Shown: positions 27,580 through 36,160 of the stretch, one piece after another
Layout of the letters: each line of letters opens with the position of its first letter
Position numbering within the stretch: position 1 is the first letter of the stretch
NCBI GenBank assembly: GCA_965212005.1
Contig: OZ243038.1
Span: 1,550,001 to 1,614,000 of the forward strand
Direction of reading: 5' to 3'
DNA length: 64,000 nt
Source: G965212005 sp965212005
GTDB lineage: Bacteria > Pseudomonadota > Gammaproteobacteria > Porifericomitales > Porifericomitaceae
Translations under genes and position numbers: made by a program
The notes under the pieces: generated by a model
Databases searched by the model: none
What the model saw: the letters and a program-made list of their open reading frames with translations, nothing else
Told to the model about the DNA's origin: nothing

Positions 27580-28677
27580 ATGTTTACTTACCTGAGTTCT
27601 TCCCTGCGGCGCTACTTCCACGACCCGCAGGCGGGGTTGTTGCTGCTGGTAGTAGCCCTCGGCTGCCTGGTGGTCTTTTTTGTCGGCAATATTCTGGCTC
27701 CCTTGCTCGCTGCCGTGGTGCTCGCTTACCTGCTGGACAGCTTGGTGCGGAGCTTGGAGAAATCGGGGGTGGGCCGTTTGTCGGCCTCTGTGATTATCTT
27801 TATCGGGTTCCTGGCGGTGTCGGTCCTCATCCTGGTGATCCTGTTGCCGCTGCTGTCTCAGCAGGTCTCCGAGTTTTCCAGGGAACTGCCGGACAGGGTC
27901 AGCAAGATCCAGGATTTTCTGCTGGAGCTGCCCGAGCGCTATCCCACCTTGCTCTCGGAGACCCAGATCCAGTCCCTGTTTCAGGAGATCAGGGCAGCCA
28001 TCACCGATCTGGCGCCGGATGCGTTGGGATTTTCTATTGCCTCGATCTCAACGCTGTTCGCCGGGGGTATCTATTTAATCCTGGTCCCCTTCATGGTGCT
28101 GTTTCTGCTGAAGGATAAATCCCTGCTGATTGCTTGGGCGCTGAGATTCTTCCCCGCGCGGCGCATTCTGCTAACGCAGGTCTGGGCCGAGATGGAAGCG
28201 TGCCTGGGTGGATACGTACGGGGCAAGATCTACGAGATTCTGATTGTCTGCCTGGCCAGTTACCTGCTGTTCTTTTTCTTTGGCCTGGCGTACGCTTCCC
28301 TGCTGGCGGTATTGGTCGGATTATCGGTCATTATTCCCTACATCGGTGCTATTGCGGTCACCATACCGGTGGCCGGCGTAGCGTTAACTCAATGGGGGCA
28401 TGAGCCGCAAAGCTACCAGTTGATTCTGGCGTACACGGTGCTGCAGCTGTTGGACGGTTATGTACTGGTGCCTTTGCTGTTTTCCCAAATCGTCAAACTG
28501 CATCCGGTAGCGGTCGTTGTGGCGATCCTGTTTTTTGCCCAGATCGGGGGAGTGTGGGGGATCGTGTTCGCCATCCCGCTGGCGACCCTAATCAAGGTAC
28601 TGATCGAGTTCTGGCCGGTGCAGCCGGAAGCCGCCGCGGAACTGGACCCGGCTGCCCCCTCCCCTCCGGAACCGTGA
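27580..28677 (+). CDS. AI-2E family (PerM-like) membrane transporter
   Basis: 365-residue integral membrane protein with about 8 hydrophobic segments in the pattern of the AI-2E transporter/PerM family. Diagnostic parts are NILAPLLAAVVLAYLLDSLV near the N terminus, FMVLFLLKDKSLL in the middle, SVIIPYIGAIAVTIPV and LQLLDGYVLVPLLFSQIVKLHPVAVVVAILF near the C terminus. Family members export diverse small solutes or H+/Na+, and the substrate here is unknown. Start chosen at ATG 27580; a TTG at 27535 is in frame. Confidence 0.87.
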   Translation: MFTYLSSSLRRYFHDPQAGLLLLVVALGCLVVFFVGNILAPLLAAVVLAYLLDSLVRSLEKSGVGRLSASVIIFIGFLAVSVLILVILLPLLSQQVSEFSRELPDRVSKIQDFLLELPERYPTLLSETQIQSLFQEIRAAITDLAPDALGFSIASISTLFAGGIYLILVPFMVLFLLKDKSLLIAWALRFFPARRILLTQVWAEMEACLGGYVRGKIYEILIVCLASYLLFFFFGLAYASLLAVLVGLSVIIPYIGAIAVTIPVAGVALTQWGHEPQSYQLILAYTVLQLLDGYVLVPLLFSQIVKLHPVAVVVAILFFAQIGGVWGIVFAIPLATLIKVLIEFWPVQPEAAAELDPAAPSPPEP

Positions 28678-28766
28678 TCAGTACGTCCGGTCGGTTGATC
28701 GGCGGGCCCGTACCGGGCTTGAGTGTGCCGGCCCGGGTGCCGGCATCGCGCCGGGCAACGTGCGGA

Positions 28767-29234
28767 CTAGCCTGGGTTACGCACCGCCTCCAATACTTCC
28801 TGTGCGTGGCCGGCGACCTTCACGTTGCGCCATTCTCGGCGCAGGATGCCTTTCTCATCTATCAGGAAGGTGCTGCGCACGACTCCTTTCATCTTGCGAC
28901 CGAACATGCTCTTGTCTTTGAGCACGGCAAATTGTCGGCATAACGATTGTTCCTGGTCAGAGATCAACTCGAAAGGCAAGTTCAGTTTCTCCCGGAAGCG
29001 GCGGTGGGAACTGGGAGGGTCGCGGGATACGCCGATAATCTCAGTGTTCTCCCGGGCAAATTCCTCCGCCAGCGCCGCGAAGTCCGCGCTTTCCCGGGTG
29101 CAGCCCGGGGTATGGTCCCGCGGGTAGAAATACAACACGACTTTTTTGCCTCTTAACGGTTTTAAGCGGACGTTCTGGTCGCCGGAGGCAGGCAGATCAA
29201 AATCGGCTACGGCTTTGTTGATTTCAGCTTTCAT
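28767..29234 (-). CDS. bcp: Thiol peroxidase of the Bcp/PrxQ family
   Basis: 155-residue peroxiredoxin reducing peroxides. The peroxidatic Cys is in FYPRDHTPGCTRES. The resolving Cys found 5 residues later in E. coli Bcp is replaced (TPGCTRESADF), so resolution must use another thiol, for example Cys in SLCRQF, or an external partner. Length fits. The bcp-gcvR pair beside dapA is the E. coli order. Confidence 0.92.
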   Translation of the reverse strand: MKAEINKAVADFDLPASGDQNVRLKPLRGKKVVLYFYPRDHTPGCTRESADFAALAEEFARENTEIIGVSRDPPSSHRRFREKLNLPFELISDQEQSLCRQFAVLKDKSMFGRKMKGVVRSTFLIDEKGILRREWRNVKVAGHAQEVLEAVRNPG

Positions 29235-29366
29235 AAATAGTGTCCTCCGTTTTCGGTCTCCAAGGTTAGCGGCAGCGGTTTGGGACTGCCATCGTCTCCG
29301 CGGGGCGGGAAGGCTCCCTGCCAGGCGGCAGATTGCAGGTGCCGCAGCGCGGGTCGGTGCCGTGCG

Positions 29367-29897
29367 TTAGTTATATTTCAGCGGTTCCATGCCCGCGTCC
29401 AGGTTCAGTTGTTCGCACAGATCGACGAAATCCGCCCGCAAGGGTCCGATCAGGGTGTTGATCGGGATATGGATGATCGCGCGCAGCACGCACATGCGCG
29501 CCCCGGAGTCGGTGTCGTAGCAGTTGGTGTACATGTCCTGCATATGGATGTCGTTCTGTTTGATGAAGTGGATGATGTTGTATATGATTCCAGGACGATC
29601 CGCGGCCACCAGGTCGATGATGTAGGGCATGGCCTGATGATCGGGCCTGGACGCTGCAATGCGTTTGTATTGGATGATTGCGTCATAGCGTTCCTTCAGG
29701 CGCGGGAGCATCCCCTCGATCTTGGCGATGGAATCCCAATTACCGCTGATCAACAAGGTGACGGCAAAAGAATCTTCCATCTTGACCATGCGGGAGCTTT
29801 CGATATTGCCGCCGTTGTCCTTGAGTGTCGCGCAAAGTTGCTGTATATCCGCGGTGGAGAACCCACCCAGGGCGGATAGGGACAGGAAATTTTTCAT
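29367..29897 (-). CDS. gcvR: Glycine cleavage system repressor-like ACT protein
   Basis: 176-residue protein with two ACT domains. SLSALGGFSTADIQQLCATLKDNGGNIESSRM covers the first; PYIIDLVAADRPGIIYNIIHFIKQNDIHMQDM the second. In E. coli GcvR binds GcvA and blocks activation of gcvTHP. Order dapA <-> gcvR-bcp is conserved, supporting the name. The ATG at 29897 is chosen because the longer frame to 30557 runs antisense through dapA. Confidence 0.88.
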   Translation of the reverse strand: MKNFLSLSALGGFSTADIQQLCATLKDNGGNIESSRMVKMEDSFAVTLLISGNWDSIAKIEGMLPRLKERYDAIIQYKRIAASRPDHQAMPYIIDLVAADRPGIIYNIIHFIKQNDIHMQDMYTNCYDTDSGARMCVLRAIIHIPINTLIGPLRADFVDLCEQLNLDAGMEPLKYN

Positions 29898-30044
29898 TCT
29901 TCTCGTTCCTTCCTCATGAAGCTGGATGCTGGCGGTAACGGCAGAACGGTATAGTCTGTTGTTTTCTCCCGGCTTCTGCAAGCCTTGGCAGGCAGAAGCA
30001 ATCCGCGGGTGGCAGGATATTCCCGATTTCAGTACTATGCAAAC

Positions 30045-30935
30045 ATGCTCCTGCAAGGAAGTATCGTCGCCCTGGTAACCCCGATGTATGAAGGGGTTGC
30101 GCCGGATACCCCGCTGGACGAGGAGGCACTCGCCGGGCTGATCGAGTTTCACGTCGAACAGGGGAGCAGCGCCATTCTGGTGGCGGGCACCACCGGAGAA
30201 TGCGCCACGCTGCGCCACGAGGAACATTGCCATCTGATCCGCCTGGCCGTGAAGTTGACGGCGGGCCGGTTGCCGGTCATCGCCGGGACCGGGGCCAATT
30301 CCACGCTGGAGGCGATCGATCTGACCCGTTGTGCCTGCGAGGCGGGTGCGGACGCCTGCCTGTTGGTGACGCCGTATTACAATAAACCCACGCAGGAGGG
30401 TTTGTACCTGCATTACCGGGCGATCACCGAAGCCGTTGAGACGCCGCTGCTGCTGTATAATGTGCCATCGCGCACCGCTTGTGATCTGTTGCCGGAGACA
30501 GTTGCCCGGTTGGCGGAATTGCCTGGCTATATCGGCATCAAGGAAGCCAGCAATCAACTCGACCGGGTCGCGCAGCTGCGGCGCCTTTGCGGCCCCGATT
30601 TCCTGTTGCTGAGCGGGGAAGACGGTACCGCCCGGGAATTCATGCAGCGCGGCGGCACCGGCGTGATCTCAGTGAGTGCCAATATCGCCCCTGCCGCCAT
30701 GCAGCGCCTGTGTGTCCAGATCATGGCTGGCGATGCAGCCGGCGCGGAGGCCGCCGATCGCGGACTGCAGCGCCTGCATCGCGCCCTGTTTATCGAGTCC
30801 AACCCGATTCCGGTGAAATGGGTGCTGCATCGAATGGGACGGATCCAGGCGGGGATCCGGATGCCGTTGAATTGGCTTGCCGAGTCTTGCCGGCAGGAGG
30901 TGCTGGCGGTCATGAACGAAGCCGGCATCTGCTGA
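30045..30935 (+). CDS. dapA: 4-hydroxy-tetrahydrodipicolinate synthase
   Basis: 296-residue TIM-barrel aldolase of lysine and diaminopimelate synthesis. LLQGSIVALVTPM starts the chain; GTTGECATLRHEEH holds the pyruvate-binding Thr-Thr, YNVPSRT the catalytic Tyr, and YIGIKEASNQLDRV the Schiff-base Lys. GTGVISVSANIAP is also conserved. The ATG at 30045 fits the family N terminus; an in-frame ATG at 29985 would add 20 unrelated residues. bamC follows after 322 nt. Confidence 0.96.
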   Translation: MLLQGSIVALVTPMYEGVAPDTPLDEEALAGLIEFHVEQGSSAILVAGTTGECATLRHEEHCHLIRLAVKLTAGRLPVIAGTGANSTLEAIDLTRCACEAGADACLLVTPYYNKPTQEGLYLHYRAITEAVETPLLLYNVPSRTACDLLPETVARLAELPGYIGIKEASNQLDRVAQLRRLCGPDFLLLSGEDGTAREFMQRGGTGVISVSANIAPAAMQRLCVQIMAGDAAGAEAADRGLQRLHRALFIESNPIPVKWVLHRMGRIQAGIRMPLNWLAESCRQEVLAVMNEAGIC

Positions 30936-31257
30936 AATTCAGCCGCCACCGGTACCGCCTCGCGTCGGATCGAGCCAGCGCCCCCCGTCCGCCCGTACGG
31001 TCAGAACATTCGATAAATCAATCAATTACAATGAAGGCGGGCGATCGGTCGGGACGCGGCAGTGCGGTGTTGTCCGTGGCGAACGGGTAGCGGATAAGAC
31101 GCGGTCTGCGGCCCCCTCGCAGTCCAGCCGTGACCAGGCCGGCGGGTCGCCGCTGCGTCAGCGCAAAAGGCGCTTCTCCCCTGGCGTGGGATCGTTGAAA
31201 AGAACGGGGGGGGACCGTATAGTATGGCCCCGACCTTTTGTATACGCTTTCCAAACT
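30936..31257. other. Intergenic region dapA-bamC
   Basis: 322 nt without a supported gene. In E. coli bamC follows dapA closely; the extra length here shows no recognisable insert. A G-run (31206-31212) precedes the AT-rich stretch before bamC. Confidence 0.45.
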
Positions 31258-32580
31258 ATGAAAATGCCCGCCAAGATACTTTTTTGGGGCCTGTTGCCTT
31301 TGTTGGTTGGCTGCGGGCTTTTTTCCCAAATAGACGAGGTTGAGCAGGATCGGCGCAAGGTATATCAAAAGAGTCAGCCCTTGCCCGATCTGGAGGTGCC
31401 GCCCGATCTGACCGTGCTGAGTTCCCCGGAAGAGTTGGCGCTGCCTGGTGAGAGGGCCGGGACAGGTTCTGCAGGCACGGCAGAGGTTGCCGGAGCGCCT
31501 GCTGCAAGCCCGGGCGGTGTTGCCGAGCCAAGCTCTGCGGATACGGTCGCCGCCGGAGACGAGACGCCGCCCGCGCCGGAACCATCGCCGGTGCTCGAAA
31601 ATCGCACGGCTCCGGAGTCGGAGCCTGCCTCGCCCGCCGGGGAAGCCACGGCTGCGCCGGGCGCTGCGCAGACCCCGGTAGCGTCGCGGGAGGAGCCAGG
31701 CAGCACGGCGTTCCCACAGGAGCCTCCGTTGCCACCCCGTCGACCGGAATCCTCGGAGCAGGCCGCCCCCGTGAGCCAGATCCCCAGCCTGGATGGAACC
31801 ATTTTAGCAGGTCAGATCATCCGCCTGCGGGCGGAGCCTGAAGTGTTTTGGCCCCGGCTGCGCAGTTTTTGGCAACAGCGCGGGCGTCTTCTGGAATTGG
31901 ACGATATGGAGATCGGGGTCATGGAGACCACCTGGGCGGAATTTTCCGCGCAAGGCGGGATGATGCGCAACCGCTTCCGCATCCTGAGTGAGCAGGGCAC
32001 AGAGCCGGGGCAGCACCTGCTGGTACTGAGTTCCGACAATCAAAGATACCTGGAGATCGGGGAGGATGGCGATTGGCTGTCGCAGGAGCGCGACTTGAAG
32101 ATAGAACTGGAGGTCGCCAAAGCGCTGTATGCCTTTCTGCAGGATCTGGGAGCCGAGATCACGCCGGGCAAGCCCGTAGCGGACACCGGGACGGAGCAGT
32201 TGCGGATCATACAATCCGGAGAGAGACAAGAATATTTGCTAATCCCGAACCAGTTTCCCCAGGGCTGGCAACGTATCGGCAATGCGATCCGCAACAGCGG
32301 CATGCAGATCGAGAGGGAGGAGCAGGAGAAGGGACTGTACCAGGTACTGTACCAGCCCAACGAGGGCGATCAGAACCCGAGCAACCGCGGCCTGTTCCCC
32401 AGATTGTTTTCCCTATTCTCGGATGACGCCGAGGAGGGCGCGGGCAAGTCTCTGCGCTATCAGATCCGGCTCGTCGGAGTAGGAGACAAGACCGAGGTGG
32501 TGGTGCTTGACGAAGAGGGCCTGTGGAACCGGGACGAGTACACCCGGCAGATCCTGGCTTTACTCCAGTCCCGATACTAG
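31258..32580 (+). CDS. bamC: Outer membrane protein assembly lipoprotein BamC
   Basis: 440-residue lipoprotein of the BAM complex. Signal MKMPAKILFWGLLPLLVGC ends in the lipidated Cys. The mature N terminus holds QKSQPLPDLEVPPDL, matching the unstructured BamC segment that contacts BamD. A Pro/Ala/Glu-rich linker of about 120 residues follows, much longer than in E. coli BamC (344 residues). Two helix-grip domains come next: FWPRLRSFWQQRGRLLELDDMEIGVMETTWAE and the final domain ending in DEYTRQILALLQS. The downstream side of the gene, usually purC, is here occupied by a mobile-element remnant. Confidence 0.9.
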   Translation: MKMPAKILFWGLLPLLVGCGLFSQIDEVEQDRRKVYQKSQPLPDLEVPPDLTVLSSPEELALPGERAGTGSAGTAEVAGAPAASPGGVAEPSSADTVAAGDETPPAPEPSPVLENRTAPESEPASPAGEATAAPGAAQTPVASREEPGSTAFPQEPPLPPRRPESSEQAAPVSQIPSLDGTILAGQIIRLRAEPEVFWPRLRSFWQQRGRLLELDDMEIGVMETTWAEFSAQGGMMRNRFRILSEQGTEPGQHLLVLSSDNQRYLEIGEDGDWLSQERDLKIELEVAKALYAFLQDLGAEITPGKPVADTGTEQLRIIQSGERQEYLLIPNQFPQGWQRIGNAIRNSGMQIEREEQEKGLYQVLYQPNEGDQNPSNRGLFPRLFSLFSDDAEEGAGKSLRYQIRLVGVGDKTEVVVLDEEGLWNRDEYTRQILALLQSRY

Positions 32581-33017
32581 GCTGCCGATCTTACCAGGCC
32601 AGGCCTGCCCGGCCGTATGGGGGTCGTTGATTTCGCCGCCGGGGAATTGAGAGGAAGCAAGGTCTCTGGCGAGTTTCACTTGGCGCAGCACATGCCGCGC
32701 CGGGTTCGCCTCGATCAAAGCAAGGGCGGGAAGCCACAAAGTGCTGCAGTTGGATCCGTGTCGCAAAGCGGGCCGCCCGAGGCGAGCGGTAATAATTCCA
32801 ACGGGGCGAACGGGGCGAACGGGGCGCAAATGGAAAAGCCATAGTGTTTCCGTATCGCTTTGAGGGAGGCCTTTTCAGGGTTGGAAAACAAGACCTTTCC
32901 GGCTGATGCCCTGCCTCGCAAGATCGCCCCGGGGTTTAGAGGGTGATATACCTAATTGTATTGATACTGGTCGCGGCAAGCGGTAAGCTATTTCCCATCC
33001 GATCCAGGGGGAAGGCC
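32581..33017. other. Intergenic stretch upstream of transposase remnant
   Basis: 437 nt without a supported gene. It includes three tandem copies of AACGGGGCG (32800-32826). GGGTGATATACCTAATTGTA, starting at 32940, lies where the left end of an IS1595-type element would be expected; I found no matching inverted copy downstream. Confidence 0.45.
32800..32826 (+). repeat. Three tandem copies of a 9-bp unit
   Basis: AACGGGGCG is repeated three times without mismatch. Short tandem arrays like this can vary by slippage; no function is evident. Confidence 0.8.
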
Positions 33018-33701
33018 ATGACACAGAAAGCCTCTGGGAAGGCTCATCGCAAGGGGATCACGTTGCCTGGGCTGACCCACTTGTTCCCGGACGAAGACGC
33101 CGACCGCGAATGGTTCGAAAGCATTCCAGGTCCGAACGGACCGCGTCATTGTCCCGAGTATGGAAGCCTTAACACGCACGAAGCGGCGCCCGCGAAGATG
33201 CCCGTTCGCGGTCGGAAATACTTCAGTATCAAGACCGGCACGGTCATGGCGAGGTCGCTGCTCCCGCTGCTGAAATGGGTCTACGCGATCTACCTGGACG
33301 TCACGAGTCTCAAGGGCGGGTCGAGCCTGAAGCTGCATCGCGACCTCGGCATCACGCAGAAAACGGCTTGGTTCATGCCGCAGCGCCCCCGGAAAGCCTG
33401 TACGCACCAGGGGCTGAAAGGGTTGTTCTCCGACTTGGCGGTGGCGGACGAAACCTATTTTGGTGTCCACTGTGCCAACCTGTCGAAGGCGAAATGCAAG
33501 GCCCTCGCTGCTGTCGGCGCAGGTCGGGGCACGAAGCATTTGCAGCGCTACGTCAACGAGTTCACCGGCCGCCACAATCTCCGCGCAGCGGACAGCATCG
33601 ACGTCTTGGTTGCCATTGCGTCCGGCAGGGGCGAAAAGCGGCTCCAATCCCGCCCAATCATCGCCGACAACGGGCTGTCCTTCGACGCCCGGAGCGCATA
33701 A
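33018..33701 (+). pseudogene. IS1595-family (ISXO2-like) transposase, internally deleted
   Basis: 227 residues from the ATG at 33018. The N-terminal part matches IS1595 transposases: EWFESIPGPNGPRHCPEYGS is a damaged zinc ribbon, KGGSSLKLHRDLGITQKTAWFM is the helix-turn-helix region, and VADETYFG holds the first catalytic Asp. After NLSKAKCKALAAVGAGRG the frame jumps to LQRYVNEFTGRHNLRAADSIDVL, the family's C-terminal end. About 90-100 residues that carry the other catalytic acids are missing, so it is inactive. The stop is 7 nt before the methyltransferase start. Confidence 0.85.
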
Positions 33702-33708
33702 GCCGTTC

Positions 33709-34554
33709 ATGGTCGCCGCACCGAAGCCCCAGGCCGTCATTGAATGCCGGGACAATCTCGACTTCATAGCTGACTTCCCGGATGGCGCGTTCAAGCTGAT
33801 CGTTACGTCGCCGCCGTACAACCTCGGCAAATCCTACGAGCGCAAGTCCCGGCTCCAGGACTACCTGGCGGATCAGTCAAAAGTCATTGCCGAGTGTACG
33901 CGTCTGCTCGACGAACGAGGGTCCATCTGCTGGCAGGTGGGGAACTATGTCTCGAACGGCGCAATCATTCCGCTTGATGTACTCCTGTATCCAATTTTCG
34001 ACCAGCACGGGCTGAAGATGCGCAACCGCATCATCTGGCACTTCGGCCACGGATTGCACTGCACGAAACGCCTGTCGGGGCGGTACGAAACGATCAACTG
34101 GTGGACGAAGAGCGACGACTACACGTGGCACTTGGACCCGATTCGAGTGCCGGCGAAGTACCCGAACAAGCGCCACTTCCGCGGCCCGAATGCCGGGCAG
34201 CTCTCCGGCAACCCCAACGGGAAGAACCCGAGCGACATATGGGTGTTCCCGAACGTCAAGAATAATCACCCGGAGAAGACCGTTCACCCGTGCCAGTTCC
34301 CCGTCGAGCTCGTCGAGCGCCTGGTGCTCGCCATGACGGACGAAGGGGACGCGGTGCTCGATCCCTACATCGGAGTGGGCTCTACTGCGATCGCCGCACT
34401 CAAGCACAATCGCCTTGCCTATGGCTGCGATATCGATAGCGAATATGTCAATATCGCCTGTGAGCGTATCAGGAAATTCCACGACGGCGTGTTGAAGACG
34501 CGCCCCATGGGCAAGCCCATCTACGACCCGTCCAGACCCAATGGTGGCCACTAA
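33709..34554 (+). CDS. Site-specific DNA methyltransferase (beta class, N4/N6)
   Basis: 281 residues. Catalytic motif IV is TSPPYNLGKSYE (about residues 33-44), and the AdoMet-binding motif I DPYIGVGSTAIAA lies near the C terminus (about 224-236). That order (IV before I) defines the beta class. The TSPPY form is common in N4-cytosine enzymes, but N6-adenine is possible. It also has the C-terminal VHPCQFPVELVERLVLAM element typical of class members. It seems intact. It starts right after a transposase remnant and is followed by a restriction-enzyme-like fragment, so it may be a passenger restriction-modification unit now acting as a solitary methylase. Confidence 0.9.
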   Translation: MVAAPKPQAVIECRDNLDFIADFPDGAFKLIVTSPPYNLGKSYERKSRLQDYLADQSKVIAECTRLLDERGSICWQVGNYVSNGAIIPLDVLLYPIFDQHGLKMRNRIIWHFGHGLHCTKRLSGRYETINWWTKSDDYTWHLDPIRVPAKYPNKRHFRGPNAGQLSGNPNGKNPSDIWVFPNVKNNHPEKTVHPCQFPVELVERLVLAMTDEGDAVLDPYIGVGSTAIAALKHNRLAYGCDIDSEYVNIACERIRKFHDGVLKTRPMGKPIYDPSRPNGGH

Positions 34555-34580
34555 TCCGTATCGGCGCAAAGTACTCCCAC

Positions 34581-34802
34581 ATGAACGGGGAGGAATTCCT
34601 GCTCGTGCATCGCAAGAAGCTATGGAATGAAGTGCCGGACGTGATTGCCCAGGTCGATGCATATGCCTGTAAGACGAAGAAGTCCCGAGAACAGAAGATG
34701 CGCGGGCGAATGCTGTACTCGCCTCGTACAATGAATGTGTTGTTCCAGGCAGGCTTTGAGCGCAGAGGGAGACGGGCCGACGAAGAGAGCGAAAGAACGT
34801 AA
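34581..34802 (+). pseudogene. Truncated restriction endonuclease-like N-terminal fragment
   Basis: 73-residue frame beginning MNGEEFLLVHRKKLWNEV and passing through KTKKSREQKMRGRMLYSPRTMN. From memory this resembles the N terminus of BglII/BstYI-like type II endonucleases, which are often paired with a beta-class methyltransferase. In-frame codons read AKYSH directly upstream of the ATG, overlapping the methylase end, so the original start may lie further left. After GFERRGR the frame loses resemblance and stops. No nuclease core remains. The family assignment is tentative. Confidence 0.5.
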
Positions 34803-34846
34803 GGCGGACGACAAGGGCGCGGTGAGCAGGACCGGCAGCCGCCGGT

Positions 34847-35698
34847 TCATCCGTCCCTGCCGGCGACAAAGTCCCCTACCCATTTCCAGTACTCGTCCTC
34901 GGCAGTGGTTCCGGGCAGGCGATGATTGCCGCCTTCGATGGTTTTGAAGGTTTTGTTCGGAGACGGGTACGTTTCATATAACGCTCGCCCCTGCTTGAAG
35001 GGCACCACCTTATCGCGGGTGCCGTGTACGAAAAGAGCCGGTGCCTTGATATTTTGGACTTTGCGCACCGAGTCAAAGGGACGTCCCAGCCCGGGGTACC
35101 ATCCCAGCCATACCTTTTTTGCCATTGCCTTGCCGCTAAGGAAAGGCGTAATCAGGATCAGGCCGGCGTATTCTTGCCGTTGTGCTACCTCGATGGTAAC
35201 CGCGGCACCTAAAGACCTGCCGTAAAGATAGGTGTTGGCTTCTTTGAAGCCCAATTGTTCGCGGACGTATTTCAAAGCCGCTTCGGCGTCCTGGTACACG
35301 CCGGCCTCGGACGGCTTGCCTTCACTTTTCCCGTAGCCTCGGTAGCTTGGCAGGAAGACGTTGGCCATTTCGGATAGCTTGATGAGGTGCGGCACCCTGA
35401 TGTAGACGTGCCCGCCGTTGCCGTGAAAGTACACGATCACTTTGTCTGAATTGGGATTGGTTAGCCACAACGCCTGAAGCATGGTTTCCTGGTCGAGCGA
35501 GCGAAAGAATATCTCCTTGAAATCGAAGTCTGCGCAGTTTTCTCCGCTTTGCTCGAAGTAGGGGCAGGGAGTTTCCTGCCGAGCGAGTTTCTTGGCAGGG
35601 GCGAACGCCAAGGTCTCAAAAACCTGCTGCCCGCATCCGACGGTCAACAGGGCGAGCAATAAGCCAAAGACATTGAGTCGGTGGATTTTGCCGGGCAT
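34847..35698 (-). CDS. Alpha/beta-hydrolase lipoprotein
   Basis: 283 residues from the ATG at 35698. The signal RLNVFGLLLALLTVGC ends in a lipobox Cys. The fold elements are VIVYFHGNGGHVYIR (oxyanion loop), YLYGRSLGAAVTIEVA (nucleophile Ser in GRSLGA), HGTRDKVVPFKQG (Asp) and EGGNHRLPG (His). This matches the BEM46/ABHD13-like group of membrane-anchored serine hydrolases. Its substrate is unknown. The frame opens further upstream at 35803, without a signal at that end. Confidence 0.82.
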   Translation of the reverse strand: MPGKIHRLNVFGLLLALLTVGCGQQVFETLAFAPAKKLARQETPCPYFEQSGENCADFDFKEIFFRSLDQETMLQALWLTNPNSDKVIVYFHGNGGHVYIRVPHLIKLSEMANVFLPSYRGYGKSEGKPSEAGVYQDAEAALKYVREQLGFKEANTYLYGRSLGAAVTIEVAQRQEYAGLILITPFLSGKAMAKKVWLGWYPGLGRPFDSVRKVQNIKAPALFVHGTRDKVVPFKQGRALYETYPSPNKTFKTIEGGNHRLPGTTAEDEYWKWVGDFVAGRDG

Positions 35699-36160
35699 CG
35701 AACGGGCTGCGTTGGCCTGGACTTCGCGCTGGGCGTCCTGGCACGCCGGGGGCGCGGCAGTGAATTTGCGTATGATCGATTGCGGTGAGCGTGGTGTGGA
35801 CATTCAGGCGTACCGGTTGCGGCGTAAAATCGAGCGGACTGGCATGATACGGCAAAAAGGTCTTGCCGTTGCTCTTTTCATGCCGACTAACCTGTGAAGT
35901 CGGGCAGGACCCTGATGGGCGGTAGCCGGGCCGGGCGGCGGCCTGGTTCGCATCGCGCCCGGCGTTGTCAACGCGTCGCCGTTGGCGTAGCGGTTGTGCC
36001 CGGGGTTCCGAGGGCATCGAGGAGGCACTCGGACCCGGAACGCGGGTCGTAACGGGCTTTGTGCTGACTGACCGCAGTGTGCCGCGGAGCAGGACGGAGC
36101 CGGCGGCATCCAGGGACGTTTCACCGGTGCCATGGAGAGTGGAGGCAGGCCGAAGGAGAC
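35699..36160. other. Intergenic region between hydrolase and recQ
   Basis: 462 nt. No open frame here has recognisable features; I see no repeat or structured element. Confidence 0.45.

Noticed and set aside
29898..30557. Extension of the gcvR frame antisense to dapA
   Set aside because: Residues upstream of MKNFLSLSALGG have no family match and lie opposite a conserved gene.
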